Of a stretch of DNA of 64,000 bases, positions 25,895-33,517 are shown in pieces. Source of the DNA: Streptomyces kurssanovii (GTDB lineage Bacteria > Actinomycetota > Actinomycetes > Streptomycetales > Streptomycetaceae). Under the pieces are notes generated by a model that had not been told where the DNA came from, searched no databases, and was given only the letters and a program-made list of their open reading frames with translations. Made by a program: the position numbers and the translations under genes. The DNA lies in NCBI RefSeq assembly GCF_014649695.1, contig NZ_BMTN01000001.1, positions 868,001 to 932,000 on the forward strand, in the 5' to 3' direction. Position 1 is the stretch's first letter, and the number at the start of each line of letters is the position of its first letter.

Positions 25895-25947
25895 ACAAGT
25901 CAAATGTCCCGCCAGGACAAGCAAGGCGGGTAGGCGCAACCTAGCAT
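25895..25947 (+). promoter_or_regulatory. AraC-type element plus -10, facing the acyl-CoA ligase gene
   Basis: ACAAGT (25895), GTCCC (25906-25910) and GGACAAGC ending at 25922 form a 22-bp-spaced direct repeat, identical to the minus-strand twin at 21 of 32 positions. TAGCAT (25942-25947) follows after exactly 19 bases. The proximal half-site would cover the -35 region, the usual place for AraC activation. Confidence 0.6.
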
Positions 25948-26129
25948 GGCGCACGTTCACCGAGGACCACGACCAGCCCTTACTCAAGCGCCATCCACTG
26001 CGACTGTGGCTGGCCCTGCCACACCGCCCTTGTACGGACGGTGCTCGCGGCGGGGTCACCCCGCGTGAATGTGATCCGCCTCCGGAACACCGCCTCGCAG
26101 GCGGGGACGAACCCAAGGAGATTGCCGAC

Positions 26130-27623
26130 ATGACCAACCTCGCCACGTTCCTGGTGAACTCCGCCACCGCCAAGGGCGATCGCATTGCCGTGCGCCACGA
26201 CGACAGCATGCTCACCTACGCCCAGTTGGACGACGCGAGTGCCAGACTCGCCGCCCTCCTGCGCGACCGTGGCGTCCGGCCCGGCGACCGCGTCGCGGTG
26301 ACCATGCCCAACGTCCCGCTGTTCCCGGTCGTCTACTACGGCATCCTCCGGGCCGGCGGTGTGGTCGTGCCGCTGAATCCGCTCCTGAAGGCCCGGGAGG
26401 TGGCCTTCACCCTGCGCGACTGCGGGGCACGGATCGCGCTGGTGCACCCCCTGTTCGCGGACGAGGTGGCGAAGGCCGCCGCCGAGACCGGAACCGCATG
26501 CCTGGTCACTGAGCCCCTGGCCTTCGACGATGTACTGCGGGCCCACGAACCGATGCCCGGCATCGTCGACAGAACCGATGACGACCCGGCCCTCATCCTC
26601 TACACCTCGGGAACGACCGGGACGCCGAAGGGGGCCGAACTGTCCCACCGGAACCTGGCCACCAACACCGCCACCACGGCCGAGACGCTGCTCCAGGTCG
26701 GACCTGACGACGTGCTCTTCGGCGGCCTGCCCCTCTTCCATGCCTTCGGCCAGACCTGCGGGCTCAACACCGCCGTCGCCGCCGGCGCCACGCTGACCCT
26801 GCTGCCGCGGTTCGAGCCGGGGCGCGCCCTGGAGATCATGGCGCGCGACGGGGTCACCGTGTTCCTCGGCGTGCCGACGATGTACGCGGCGCTGCTCCAC
26901 GCCGAGCTCCCCGAAGGCTTCGACGCGCACAGGCTGCGCCTCGCCGTCTCCGGCGGCGCTTCGCTTCCGGTCGAGGTGCTGCACGGCTTCGAGCGGCGCT
27001 TCGGCGTCACCGTTCTGGAGGGATACGGACTCTCCGAGACGTCGCCGGTTGCCGCGTTCAACCACCCCGACCGCCCGCGCAAGGCGGGCTCGATCGGGCA
27101 GCCCATCCGCGGAGTCGAGATGAAGCTCGTCGCCGAGGGCGGCGGCGCGGTCCCCCCTGGCGAGGTCGGCGAGATCGTGATCCGCGGCGAGAACGTGATG
27201 ACCGGCTACCGCAACCGTCCGGAGGCCACGGCGGAGGCGATCCGCGACGGGTGGTTCCACAGCGGCGACCTGGCCCGCGTCGACGAGGACGGTTTCTACT
27301 TCATCGTCGACCGCAAGAAGGACCTGATCATCCGAGGTGGTTACAACGTCTACCCACGTGAGGTCGAGGAGGTGCTGTACGAGCACCCGGCCGTCGCCGA
27401 AGCCGCCGTCGTCGGCGTGCCGCACCCGGTTCACGGCGAGGAGATCGCCGCGGTGATCACACTCCGGGCCGGTGCCCGTGCCACGGCCGAGGAGATCCGC
27501 GACCACGTCAAGGACCGGTTGGCGGCGTACAAGTACCCGCGGATCGTCACCTTCACGGCCGAGCTTCCCAAGGGCCCCACCGGCAAGATCCTCAAGCGCG
27601 AGATCGTGGTCACCGATCGGTGA
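26130..27623 (+). CDS. Acyl-CoA synthetase (AMP-forming)
   Basis: A 497-residue ANL-superfamily ligase. It has the P-loop-like motif ILYTSGTTGTPKGAELSHRNL (about 165), GGLPLFHAFGQ, the YGLSETSPV core motif, HSGDLARVDEDGFYFIVDRKKDLIIRGGYNVYPREVE (hinge and A8) and the catalytic Lys in PKGPTGKILKREI. It activates a carboxylic acid to its CoA ester. AAGGAG precedes the ATG. It is divergent from araC and probably belongs to the same pathway as the BKACE operon. Confidence 0.92.
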   Translation: MTNLATFLVNSATAKGDRIAVRHDDSMLTYAQLDDASARLAALLRDRGVRPGDRVAVTMPNVPLFPVVYYGILRAGGVVVPLNPLLKAREVAFTLRDCGARIALVHPLFADEVAKAAAETGTACLVTEPLAFDDVLRAHEPMPGIVDRTDDDPALILYTSGTTGTPKGAELSHRNLATNTATTAETLLQVGPDDVLFGGLPLFHAFGQTCGLNTAVAAGATLTLLPRFEPGRALEIMARDGVTVFLGVPTMYAALLHAELPEGFDAHRLRLAVSGGASLPVEVLHGFERRFGVTVLEGYGLSETSPVAAFNHPDRPRKAGSIGQPIRGVEMKLVAEGGGAVPPGEVGEIVIRGENVMTGYRNRPEATAEAIRDGWFHSGDLARVDEDGFYFIVDRKKDLIIRGGYNVYPREVEEVLYEHPAVAEAAVVGVPHPVHGEEIAAVITLRAGARATAEEIRDHVKDRLAAYKYPRIVTFTAELPKGPTGKILKREIVVTDR

Positions 27624-27735
27624 CCACGCGGCGTCCGCCGGCGAACCGGCTCCCCGGCCGGTGAACCGACACATCGGTCAGCTGTGGCGGCAGCCTGCGC
27701 GACGCGCTCCGGGGTGATGCCGTGCGCCGGGGACC

Positions 27736-29112
27736 TCAGGCCGGTGCGGTGCCGTGTCCCCGGACCGGAGGGCGCAGCGCCAACCGTGCCACGCGCGGCC
27801 AGTCGGCGGACGCCCCGACGACCCGCGGCGCGTGGGGGCGACGGCGTGGTACGCGGACCCGGAGGGCGCCGGGCGCGCTGTGGCACACGACGGGAGCCGG
27901 CAGGACGACGTGTTCACCGTCGATGCCGACCGGTAGTACGTCCGAGTCGGCTTCTACGACGACTTTCCCGGCGGTCAGCCGGACGAGGCCTCCCGAGCGC
28001 GGTCCGCGCACCACGCCCGCCGCCTGAACGGCACTGCCGACCCGCAGGCACACAACGCCGAGGAGCCCGGTGTCCAGCCGCTCCCTGCGTCCCGGCCGGG
28101 TGGCGTCGACGGCGCGTCCGTATGGGTTGTTGCTGACGAGCAGCGCCTGAAGTCCGTCGACGTACGTCCTGTCGGCCCGCGCCCGCAACCTGGGCGCACC
28201 CTCGCCGGTGAGAAGGCCGGGGAGGGTGCGCAGGGACGTGCGGGCCTTGGCGTCCCGGTACGCGGGTTCGGTGACGACGGACGCGTATGTTCCGAACGAG
28301 GCGTTGTTCACGAAGACGCGGTCCGCGGCGTACCCGAGGTCGACGCGGAGTTCGACCCCGTCGGTCAGGGCTTCCAGGGCCTTCGCCGGATCGTCGCGGT
28401 CGAGGCCGAGATCGAGGGCGAAATGGTTGCGGGTACCGGCGGGAACCACCAGGAACGGCAGGTCGTGGCGCGCCGCGACCTCGGCCACCAGCGCCTGGGT
28501 GCCGTCGCCACCCGCCACCGCCAGCAGGTCGGCTCCTCCGGCGGCGGCCTGCCGGGCCAGCTGGACGACATCCTGGCCCGCGTCGAGCAGGGCCACCCGG
28601 CAGCCCGCCGCCCTGGCCTTCTCCACCAGGTGGAAACGGCCGACCTTGCCACCGCCGGAGCGCGGATTCATGACGATCCAGGGGGCGCGGGGCGTTTCGG
28701 CGACAGCCTCTTGTGACTGCTTGGAGAAGGTGTGCCCAGGGCTCAGGGCCGTACGCGCCGACGTGACTGCCAGCACCCACAGGGCCAGGGACAGCAAGGC
28801 CGGCCCCAGCATGCCGAACGTGGCGAACAGGACAAGGACAGTGAGCGGCGCGGCCACCGAGAGGACTGCTCCCAAGGCGCGCACCGCACCGGTGTGCGCG
28901 AGTGCCCACCACACGCCGACGGCTGCGAGCGCCACCCCGGCCATGCCGACCAGCACCCACAGGACGCTCCGCAGACCGGCGGCGACGAGCGGCACCATGA
29001 TGCTCGCCAGCAGGGCGAGCACGGCGAGGCGGGCGCGTCCGGCGCTGCCCTGGCGAGAGGGCGCGGGCCGTGCCGCTCTTGATCTCCTCGTGTGTCCTGC
29101 GTGGGTTCCCAC
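27736..29112 (-). CDS. Diacylglycerol kinase-like lipid kinase with N-terminal membrane domain
   Basis: A 458-residue protein. The first 150 residues hold three or four helices (LAVLALLASIMVPLVAAGLRS and so on). The catalytic domain follows with the DAGK signatures WIVMNPRSGGGKVGRF, VAGGDGTQALVAEVA, PAGTRNHFALDLGL and VFVNNASFGTYA. It would phosphorylate a lipid alcohol at the membrane. GTG 29112 stands behind GGAGGG. It converges on the acyl-CoA ligase and ends a set of minus-strand membrane genes. Confidence 0.85.
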   Translation of the reverse strand: MGTHAGHTRRSRAARPAPSRQGSAGRARLAVLALLASIMVPLVAAGLRSVLWVLVGMAGVALAAVGVWWALAHTGAVRALGAVLSVAAPLTVLVLFATFGMLGPALLSLALWVLAVTSARTALSPGHTFSKQSQEAVAETPRAPWIVMNPRSGGGKVGRFHLVEKARAAGCRVALLDAGQDVVQLARQAAAGGADLLAVAGGDGTQALVAEVAARHDLPFLVVPAGTRNHFALDLGLDRDDPAKALEALTDGVELRVDLGYAADRVFVNNASFGTYASVVTEPAYRDAKARTSLRTLPGLLTGEGAPRLRARADRTYVDGLQALLVSNNPYGRAVDATRPGRRERLDTGLLGVVCLRVGSAVQAAGVVRGPRSGGLVRLTAGKVVVEADSDVLPVGIDGEHVVLPAPVVCHSAPGALRVRVPRRRPHAPRVVGASADWPRVARLALRPPVRGHGTAPA

Positions 29113-29194
29113 TGGTCGTCCCTCCGATCCTCGGGCACGCTTCCCTCCGCCCTCCCGCGCCTTCCGCCCGTGGCCGGCTCACACCCGTGCTCGG

Positions 29195-29629
29195 TCAGCG
29201 CCGCTCGGACAGTTCGGAGAGGTTGCCGCGCTCGACCACGCACAGGGCCCAGATGATGAAGCCGGAGAGCGCGATCATCACGATCGACCACACCGGGTAG
29301 TACGGCAGGGAGAGGAAGTTGCCGATGATGACGAGTCCGGCGATGCCCACGCCGGTGACGCGCGCCCACATCGCGGTCCGGAGCAGTCCGATGCTGACGA
29401 TCACGGCGAGCGCCCCAAGGACGAGGTGGATCCATCCCCAACTGGTCAGGTCGAACTCGAACACGTAGTTGGGCGTCGTGACGAAGATGTCGTCCTCGGC
29501 GATGGCCATGATGCCCCGGAAGATGTCGAGCACACCGACGAGGAAGAGCATCACGGCTGCGAAGACCGTCAGGCCGGTTGCCCATTCCTGCTTCGGCGTG
29601 TCCGTCGGGCGAGTGTGTGTCGCGGTCAT
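29195..29629 (-). CDS. Four-helix membrane protein (DUF7144-like)
   Basis: A 144-residue protein. A short polar N-terminus precedes four helices: FAAVMLFLVGVLDIFRGIMA, WGWIHLVLGALAVIVSIGLL, ARVTGVGIAGLVIIGNFLSLPYYP and WSIVMIALSGFIIWALCVV. This pattern, with EDDIFVTTPNYVFEFDLTSWGW in the first loop, is typical of a widespread actinobacterial membrane family of unknown function often found beside stress genes. Confidence 0.75.
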   Translation of the reverse strand: MTATHTRPTDTPKQEWATGLTVFAAVMLFLVGVLDIFRGIMAIAEDDIFVTTPNYVFEFDLTSWGWIHLVLGALAVIVSIGLLRTAMWARVTGVGIAGLVIIGNFLSLPYYPVWSIVMIALSGFIIWALCVVERGNLSELSERR

Positions 29630-29659
29630 GTCGCGCCTCGTTTCGTGGTGCTCGGATGC

Positions 29660-30121
29660 TCAGCGTCCGGAGGTGTGAGGGGTGGAGCCCGAGTGCTCCG
29701 CCGGGCCGTGGCCGGTAAGGACCAGTTCCTTCGCCCTGCGGAACTCCTCGTCCGTGATGGCGCCGCGGTCGCGGATCTCGGACAGTCTGGCGAGCTCGTC
29801 GACGCTGCTGGACCGCCCGCCCGCGGCTTCCCTGACATACGCGTCGAACGCCTCCTGCTGCGACCGCGCCTTCGCCACCTCTCGGCGGCCCATGTTCTTG
29901 CCGCGGGCGATCACGTAGACGAACACGCCCAGGAAGGGCAGGAGGATGCAGAACAGGAGCCAGCCGGTCTTCGCCCAGCCGTTCAGCGCGTCGTCACGGA
30001 AGATGTCGGCGACGATCCGGAAGAGCAGGACGAACCACATGATCCACAGGAAGAAGAAGAGCATGGCCCAGAAGGCGCCCAGCAGCGGAAAGTCGTACGC
30101 CAAATAGGTCTGCGCGGTCAT
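29660..30121 (-). CDS. SHOCT-domain membrane protein
   Basis: A 153-residue protein with two N-terminal helices of the PLDc_N type (LGAFWAMLFFFLWIMWFVLLFRIVADIF and WLLFCILLPFLGVFVYVIARG). A charged linker and a C-terminal SHOCT helix pair (ELARLSEIRDRGAITDEEFRRAKELVL, about 112-138) follow. SHOCT segments mediate oligomerisation or nucleic-acid contact. It is 30 bp upstream of the four-helix protein gene. A perfect TCACCC palindrome lies about 88 bp upstream of its start. Confidence 0.82.
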   Translation of the reverse strand: MTAQTYLAYDFPLLGAFWAMLFFFLWIMWFVLLFRIVADIFRDDALNGWAKTGWLLFCILLPFLGVFVYVIARGKNMGRREVAKARSQQEAFDAYVREAAGGRSSSVDELARLSEIRDRGAITDEEFRRAKELVLTGHGPAEHSGSTPHTSGR

Positions 30122-30199
30122 GTCCGGCCTCCGTCCCGGGCGTTCGCCCGGCAGCGGTTCTCTGTCACCTTCAGCGTGCCCACGGCGATCACCGGGCGC

Positions 30200-30218
30200 C
30201 TCACCCGGCGCGGGTGAG
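30200..30218. promoter_or_regulatory. Palindrome TCACCC-N5-GGGTGA, copy 2
   Basis: CTCACCC-ggcgc-GGGTGAG has perfect 7-bp arms and is centred about 88 bp upstream of the SHOCT gene start (30121). Confidence 0.6.
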
Positions 30219-30345
30219 TGTGCGCGCTGCGCTGTGATCGCCGCCGCTCGACCCGTTCCCCGCCGTCTCGGACGAGGAGTCGCTGCCCTGCCGCGGTTGC
30301 GGGGCGCGGCGGCCGCCTTCGGGGCCACGGGTTGCCGATCACGGC

Positions 30346-31692
30346 TCAGGAAGCGGCACGGTCCGCCGTCCGGCCGGTCGGTCCGGAGGCGGCCGCGAGG
30401 ATCGCCAGGACGATCAGGACGGCCAGGGCGACGCCGAGGACGAGCGCCACCGCTCCGACCGTGGGGTGGTTCCAGAGCACCAGCGCCAACGCTGCTGCCG
30501 CGACGATCCCACCCGTGGTCCACGCCCGGTGGTCCGCCAGCCTGCGTCCGGTGGACCCGGTGCGCACTCCCGCGCGGCGCAGGCCCCGGCCGGCGGCCGT
30601 CGTACTCCGGTCCGCCAGCGCGCGGACGGCGCGGGCGGGGCGTCCGGGACCGTAGAGGTACGCGATCAGTGCCGTGATCACCGACACGACCAGCAGTGTG
30701 CGCGTGCTGTCGCGCAGGAAGCGGACGAACGTGTCGTAGATCGCCGCGGCCGCGTCGGGGGGCAGTGCCGTGGGCGGGACAGAGTCCAGATAGACACGTC
30801 TGACGACGGCGAGAGCGACGAGCAGCACGACCATCATCACGCCGACACCCGTCGCGGTGATCATCAGCATCACCCGGTGTGCCGGAGCGGTCCACACGGC
30901 GAGGGCGGCGAGTGCGACGGTCAGCACGGGCAGCCAGACGCCCAGGACGTCCAGCAGGCGCATGGCGTCCTGCGCCTTGCCCAGCTCCTCCGTCTGGAAC
31001 AGCGTGATCGTCCGGTCGGTGTCCGGGATGGCGGCGGCCTTGTCGAAGCCCGCGTCGACGAGTCGCTCCCGTGCCTGGTCGACGACCTCGCCCACATCCA
31101 GTTGGATGGTGCCCCCCTCGGCGCGCAGGGCGCCCCCGCCGTCATCGGTGAGCATGTTCACCACCGCGGCGTGCGACCGCCGGTTGGCGCCTTCCCAGGC
31201 CTGCTGGAAGGCGTCGCTGGTGATCACACCGCGGACGGTGCGGTCCACGACGTTCCTGACCGCGTCCTGCAGGGGGGCGGTAAGGGCGTCGGCCCCCTCC
31301 ACGACGCGGGGTGGTGCTCCCGCGTCCTGGAGTGCCTTGGTGAGCGAGTCCGTCACCGCCCCGACGTCCACCCGCTCCACCACGCGGTCGGTGAGCCGGT
31401 TGATCACGGCGTCCTGTACGGGCGGCGCGGATGCCAGCGGCGCCATGGTCTCCACGTACCTGTCGGTGTCGGAGACCGTGTCCTGGACCCAGGCCGCGAC
31501 GACGGCCAGGGGCGCGAGCAGAAGTGTCAGCACGAGCAGCACGGAGGAGCCCGCCCGGCGTACCCGCCGGTGGCGCACCGCCGCGAGGCGGCGCAGCCGC
31601 TCGTACTCCGCACGTTCCTCGGGGGTGAGGGCGTGCTTGCCGTTCGCGGCTCCGCCGGAGTCGGAAGGACCGGGAGGCGCAGTCGGGTACAC
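30346..31692 (-). CDS. Hypothetical 448-residue membrane protein
   Basis: The N-terminus is polar with a charged helix (LTPEERAEYERLRRLAAVRHRRVRR). A first membrane helix then leads into a 190-residue probably extracytoplasmic domain (VQDTVSDTDRYVETMAPLASAPPVQDAVINRLTDRVV...), followed by further helices (VLTVALAALAVWTA, MMVVLLVALAVV, LLVVSVITALIAYL and two at the C-terminus). The domain after helix 1 is typical of an actinobacterial membrane family of unknown function. GTG 31692 is chosen for the GAGGAG five bases upstream. Confidence 0.7.
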   Translation of the reverse strand: MYPTAPPGPSDSGGAANGKHALTPEERAEYERLRRLAAVRHRRVRRAGSSVLLVLTLLLAPLAVVAAWVQDTVSDTDRYVETMAPLASAPPVQDAVINRLTDRVVERVDVGAVTDSLTKALQDAGAPPRVVEGADALTAPLQDAVRNVVDRTVRGVITSDAFQQAWEGANRRSHAAVVNMLTDDGGGALRAEGGTIQLDVGEVVDQARERLVDAGFDKAAAIPDTDRTITLFQTEELGKAQDAMRLLDVLGVWLPVLTVALAALAVWTAPAHRVMLMITATGVGVMMVVLLVALAVVRRVYLDSVPPTALPPDAAAAIYDTFVRFLRDSTRTLLVVSVITALIAYLYGPGRPARAVRALADRSTTAAGRGLRRAGVRTGSTGRRLADHRAWTTGGIVAAAALALVLWNHPTVGAVALVLGVALAVLIVLAILAAASGPTGRTADRAAS

Positions 31693-31717
31693 GGGTACTC
31701 CTCGGGGCGTTGCGGTG

Positions 31718-32050
31718 TCAGGCCGCAGGAGGGGGACCTTGCGGCCCCGGGACATGCGTCCTCGCGAGCGCAGCCCGCCATGAGAGGGCGACCACCGCTT
31801 CAGCGAGGCCGAGCAGGACGAGCCACAGGCCGAGCAGCCGGGTCAGGGCGTCGGCCGACTCGGTCAGCACGGCGAGAACCACGGCGCCCGCGACGATGCC
31901 GAGCACCGCGGCGCCCAGGAGCCAGATCCTGCAACGGCCGCGCCGGGCAAGGACGTACGCACGCGGGATCGCCGCCCCTCGGACCTGGGTCGATTCGTCG
32001 GGGTGGTGCTGCTGCCCGGCGCGCGATGTCTGACGATGCGGCACGGTCAT
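31718..32050 (-). CDS. Shortened HdeD/DUF308 paralogue (internal deletion)
   Basis: A 110-residue protein. Its C-terminal 65 residues (VLGIVAGAVVLAVL...LTRLLGLWLVLLGLAEAVVALSWRAAL) are nearly identical to the end of the 221-residue HdeD-like protein at 15386-16051. YVLARRGRCRIWLLGAA matches that protein's residues just before the first helix. About 100 residues (the four central helices) are missing in frame. The reading frame is intact and GGAGAAG precedes the ATG, so a two-helix product may be made. It is divergent from DUF2252 remnants, as its full-length relative is from an intact DUF2252 gene. Confidence 0.7.
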   Translation of the reverse strand: MTVPHRQTSRAGQQHHPDESTQVRGAAIPRAYVLARRGRCRIWLLGAAVLGIVAGAVVLAVLTESADALTRLLGLWLVLLGLAEAVVALSWRAALARTHVPGPQGPPPAA

Positions 32051-32161
32051 GGCTTCTCCACGCGTGATCGAGCGGTTGCTCCAGGACGTCCGCGGGGTGG
32101 TGCCAGGGGGCGGTTGGCCACCCGACCGCTTCAGGATCACGCCGGTCACCCGGGTCAGGGG

Positions 32162-32178
32162 TCACCCAGCACGGGTGA
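32162..32178. promoter_or_regulatory. Palindrome TCACCC-N5-GGGTGA, copy 3
   Basis: TCACCC-agcac-GGGTGA lies between the shortened HdeD gene and the DUF2252 remnant, in the same place as copy 1 in the intact module. Confidence 0.55.
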
Positions 32179-32255
32179 TTCTGCGACGCCGCCCTTGCGG
32201 TGAGGTACGTGTCAGTCCGGACCCACGACTCGATCCGGCCCCCACGAGGGCGGGA

Positions 32256-32549
32256 CGGCTGCTGCTCGTCGGCGTCGCCACGCGGGTGCCGGCGAACGCT
32301 GTCCGGGTGGGCCGGGTCTGCTGTCCCTCTTCGGCCGCCTGTGCGGGGCGTCCCTCGCACAGGCCCATGCCCGCTCGGGCGATCCATAGCCTTGGCCGCC
32401 TACTGTGGGGCAGCGACCGCTTCGACCGCGCGCTCGCGAAGTTCGCGCAGATCTACGCCGAGCAAATCTACGCCGACCAGAACCGGCGGGACCACGAGGC
32501 ACCGGAAGCCCCCTGTCGCTCCGGACGGATCACGGGGGAGCAGCGCTGA
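32256..32549 (+). pseudogene. Fused remnants of the 101-residue gene and a DUF2252 gene
   Basis: The frame reading GRLLLVGVATRVPANAVRVG matches the middle of the 101-residue protein at 16269. From about 32308 another frame reads GLLSLFGRLCGASLAQAHARSGDP and then a stop, and the first frame continues SDRFDRALAKFAQIYAEQ...CRSGRITGEQR. All of these match the last 75 residues of the DUF2252 protein. A deletion of more than 1 kb plus a frameshift explains it. A small tandem duplication (ATCTACGCCGA twice, near 32449 and 32464) adds five codons. Confidence 0.75.
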
Positions 32550-32643
32550 CGCTCCCGTCGGCCACCGTGTGAGGTCGCCCGACGGGGCGCAGGGCGGCCG
32601 TGGTGAAAGGCTCCCGTGCGGAGCCGGTGTCCCCGCCGCCCTG

Positions 32644-32841
32644 TCACTCCGGCAACTGCCGCATCTCCATGACGCGCAACCCGAGCGACTGGCAGCGTGC
32701 CAGCAGACCGTACAGGTGCGCTTCGTCCACGACAGGACCGAACAGGACCGTCTGCCCGGACATCACCACGTGGCCCAGCTCCGGAAAAGCCTTGGCCAAG
32801 GTTTCCGACAAGTGTCCCTCGACGCGGATCTCGTAGCGCAC
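32644..32841 (-). CDS. Hypothetical 65-residue protein
   Basis: A small soluble protein beginning M/VRYEIRVEGHLSETLAKAFPELG with alternating strands and helices (HVVMSGQTVLFGPV, HLYGLLARCQSLGLRVMEMRQLPE). The pattern resembles a single alpha/beta ferredoxin-like unit. GTG 32841 stands seven bases after GGAGG and is preferred to the longer frame. A TCACCC palindrome is centred 92 bp upstream. Such 65-70 residue proteins occur in many Streptomyces stress clusters; I cannot give a function. Confidence 0.65.
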   Translation of the reverse strand: MRYEIRVEGHLSETLAKAFPELGHVVMSGQTVLFGPVVDEAHLYGLLARCQSLGLRVMEMRQLPE

Positions 32842-32924
32842 GAGCAGTCCTCCCATGGACGTGCTTGGGACAGGCGGACGAGCCCCTTTCCTGCGATCGT
32901 CCCCCCTGTACTCCACCGCGCACA

Positions 32925-32941
32925 TCACCCGCGGCAGGTGA
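32925..32941. promoter_or_regulatory. Palindrome TCACCC-N5-(A)GGTGA, copy 4
   Basis: TCACCC-gcggc-AGGTGA has one mismatch and is centred 92 bp upstream of the 65-residue gene. Confidence 0.5.
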
Positions 32942-32974
32942 CCCGTCGCACGGCGGCGACGGGCCGACACGTCC

Positions 32975-33499
32975 TCAATGAGTCAGAAAGATCTTGAAAC
33001 AGACGATCAGTAGACCGAGCAACAGATTGACCGACGCGGTGACGGCCACGAGCCGCCGCGGAGCACCGGCGCGGCGTGCCGCAGCCATGGACCAGCCCAC
33101 CTGGCCGGCCACAGCGACGGACAGAGCCGCCCAGAGGGCACCCGGCACATCAAGGCCCAGGAGCGGACTGACGGCCACCGCGGCGGCCGGCGGAACGGCA
33201 GCCTTGACGATCGGCCACTCCTCGCGGCACACGCGCAGCACGACCCGGCGGTTCGGAGCCTGCTGCGCCAGGCGTTCCCCGAACAGCTGGGCATGCACGT
33301 GCGCGATCCAGAACACCAGTGAGGTGACGAGTAGAAGCAGCACCAGCTCGGTGCGTGGGAACGAGCCCAGCGAGCCGGCGCCGATCACCACGGAGGCGGC
33401 GAGCATCGATCCGTAGACGCCGCCCGTATAGTCCGCGTGGGCGCGGTGCCCGGCATCGCCCGCCCCCCGCGGTGTGTCCGGGTCCCTGCTGCTGGGCAC
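32975..33499 (-). CDS. Integral membrane protein, 174 residues
   Basis: A polar N-terminus of 25 residues precedes about five helices (YGSMLAASVVIGAGSLGSF, LVLLLLVTSLVFWIAHVHAQLFG, VKAAVPPAAAVAVSPLLG, GALWAALSVAVAGQVGWSM and LLLGLLIVCFKIFLTH). The segment HVHAQLFGERLA between helices 2 and 3 is characteristic of an actinobacterial family of unknown function. GTG 33499 has GGGGAG six bases upstream. It follows the MFS gene by 18 bp and is probably co-transcribed with it. Confidence 0.7.
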   Translation of the reverse strand: MPSSRDPDTPRGAGDAGHRAHADYTGGVYGSMLAASVVIGAGSLGSFPRTELVLLLLVTSLVFWIAHVHAQLFGERLAQQAPNRRVVLRVCREEWPIVKAAVPPAAAVAVSPLLGLDVPGALWAALSVAVAGQVGWSMAAARRAGAPRRLVAVTASVNLLLGLLIVCFKIFLTH

Positions 33500-33517
33500 T
33501 GGTGACTCCCCTCGGAA

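Noticed and set aside
32697-32981. Plus-strand frame opposite the 65-residue gene
   Set aside because: The minus-strand gene has GGAGG and a palindrome upstream; this frame has neither.
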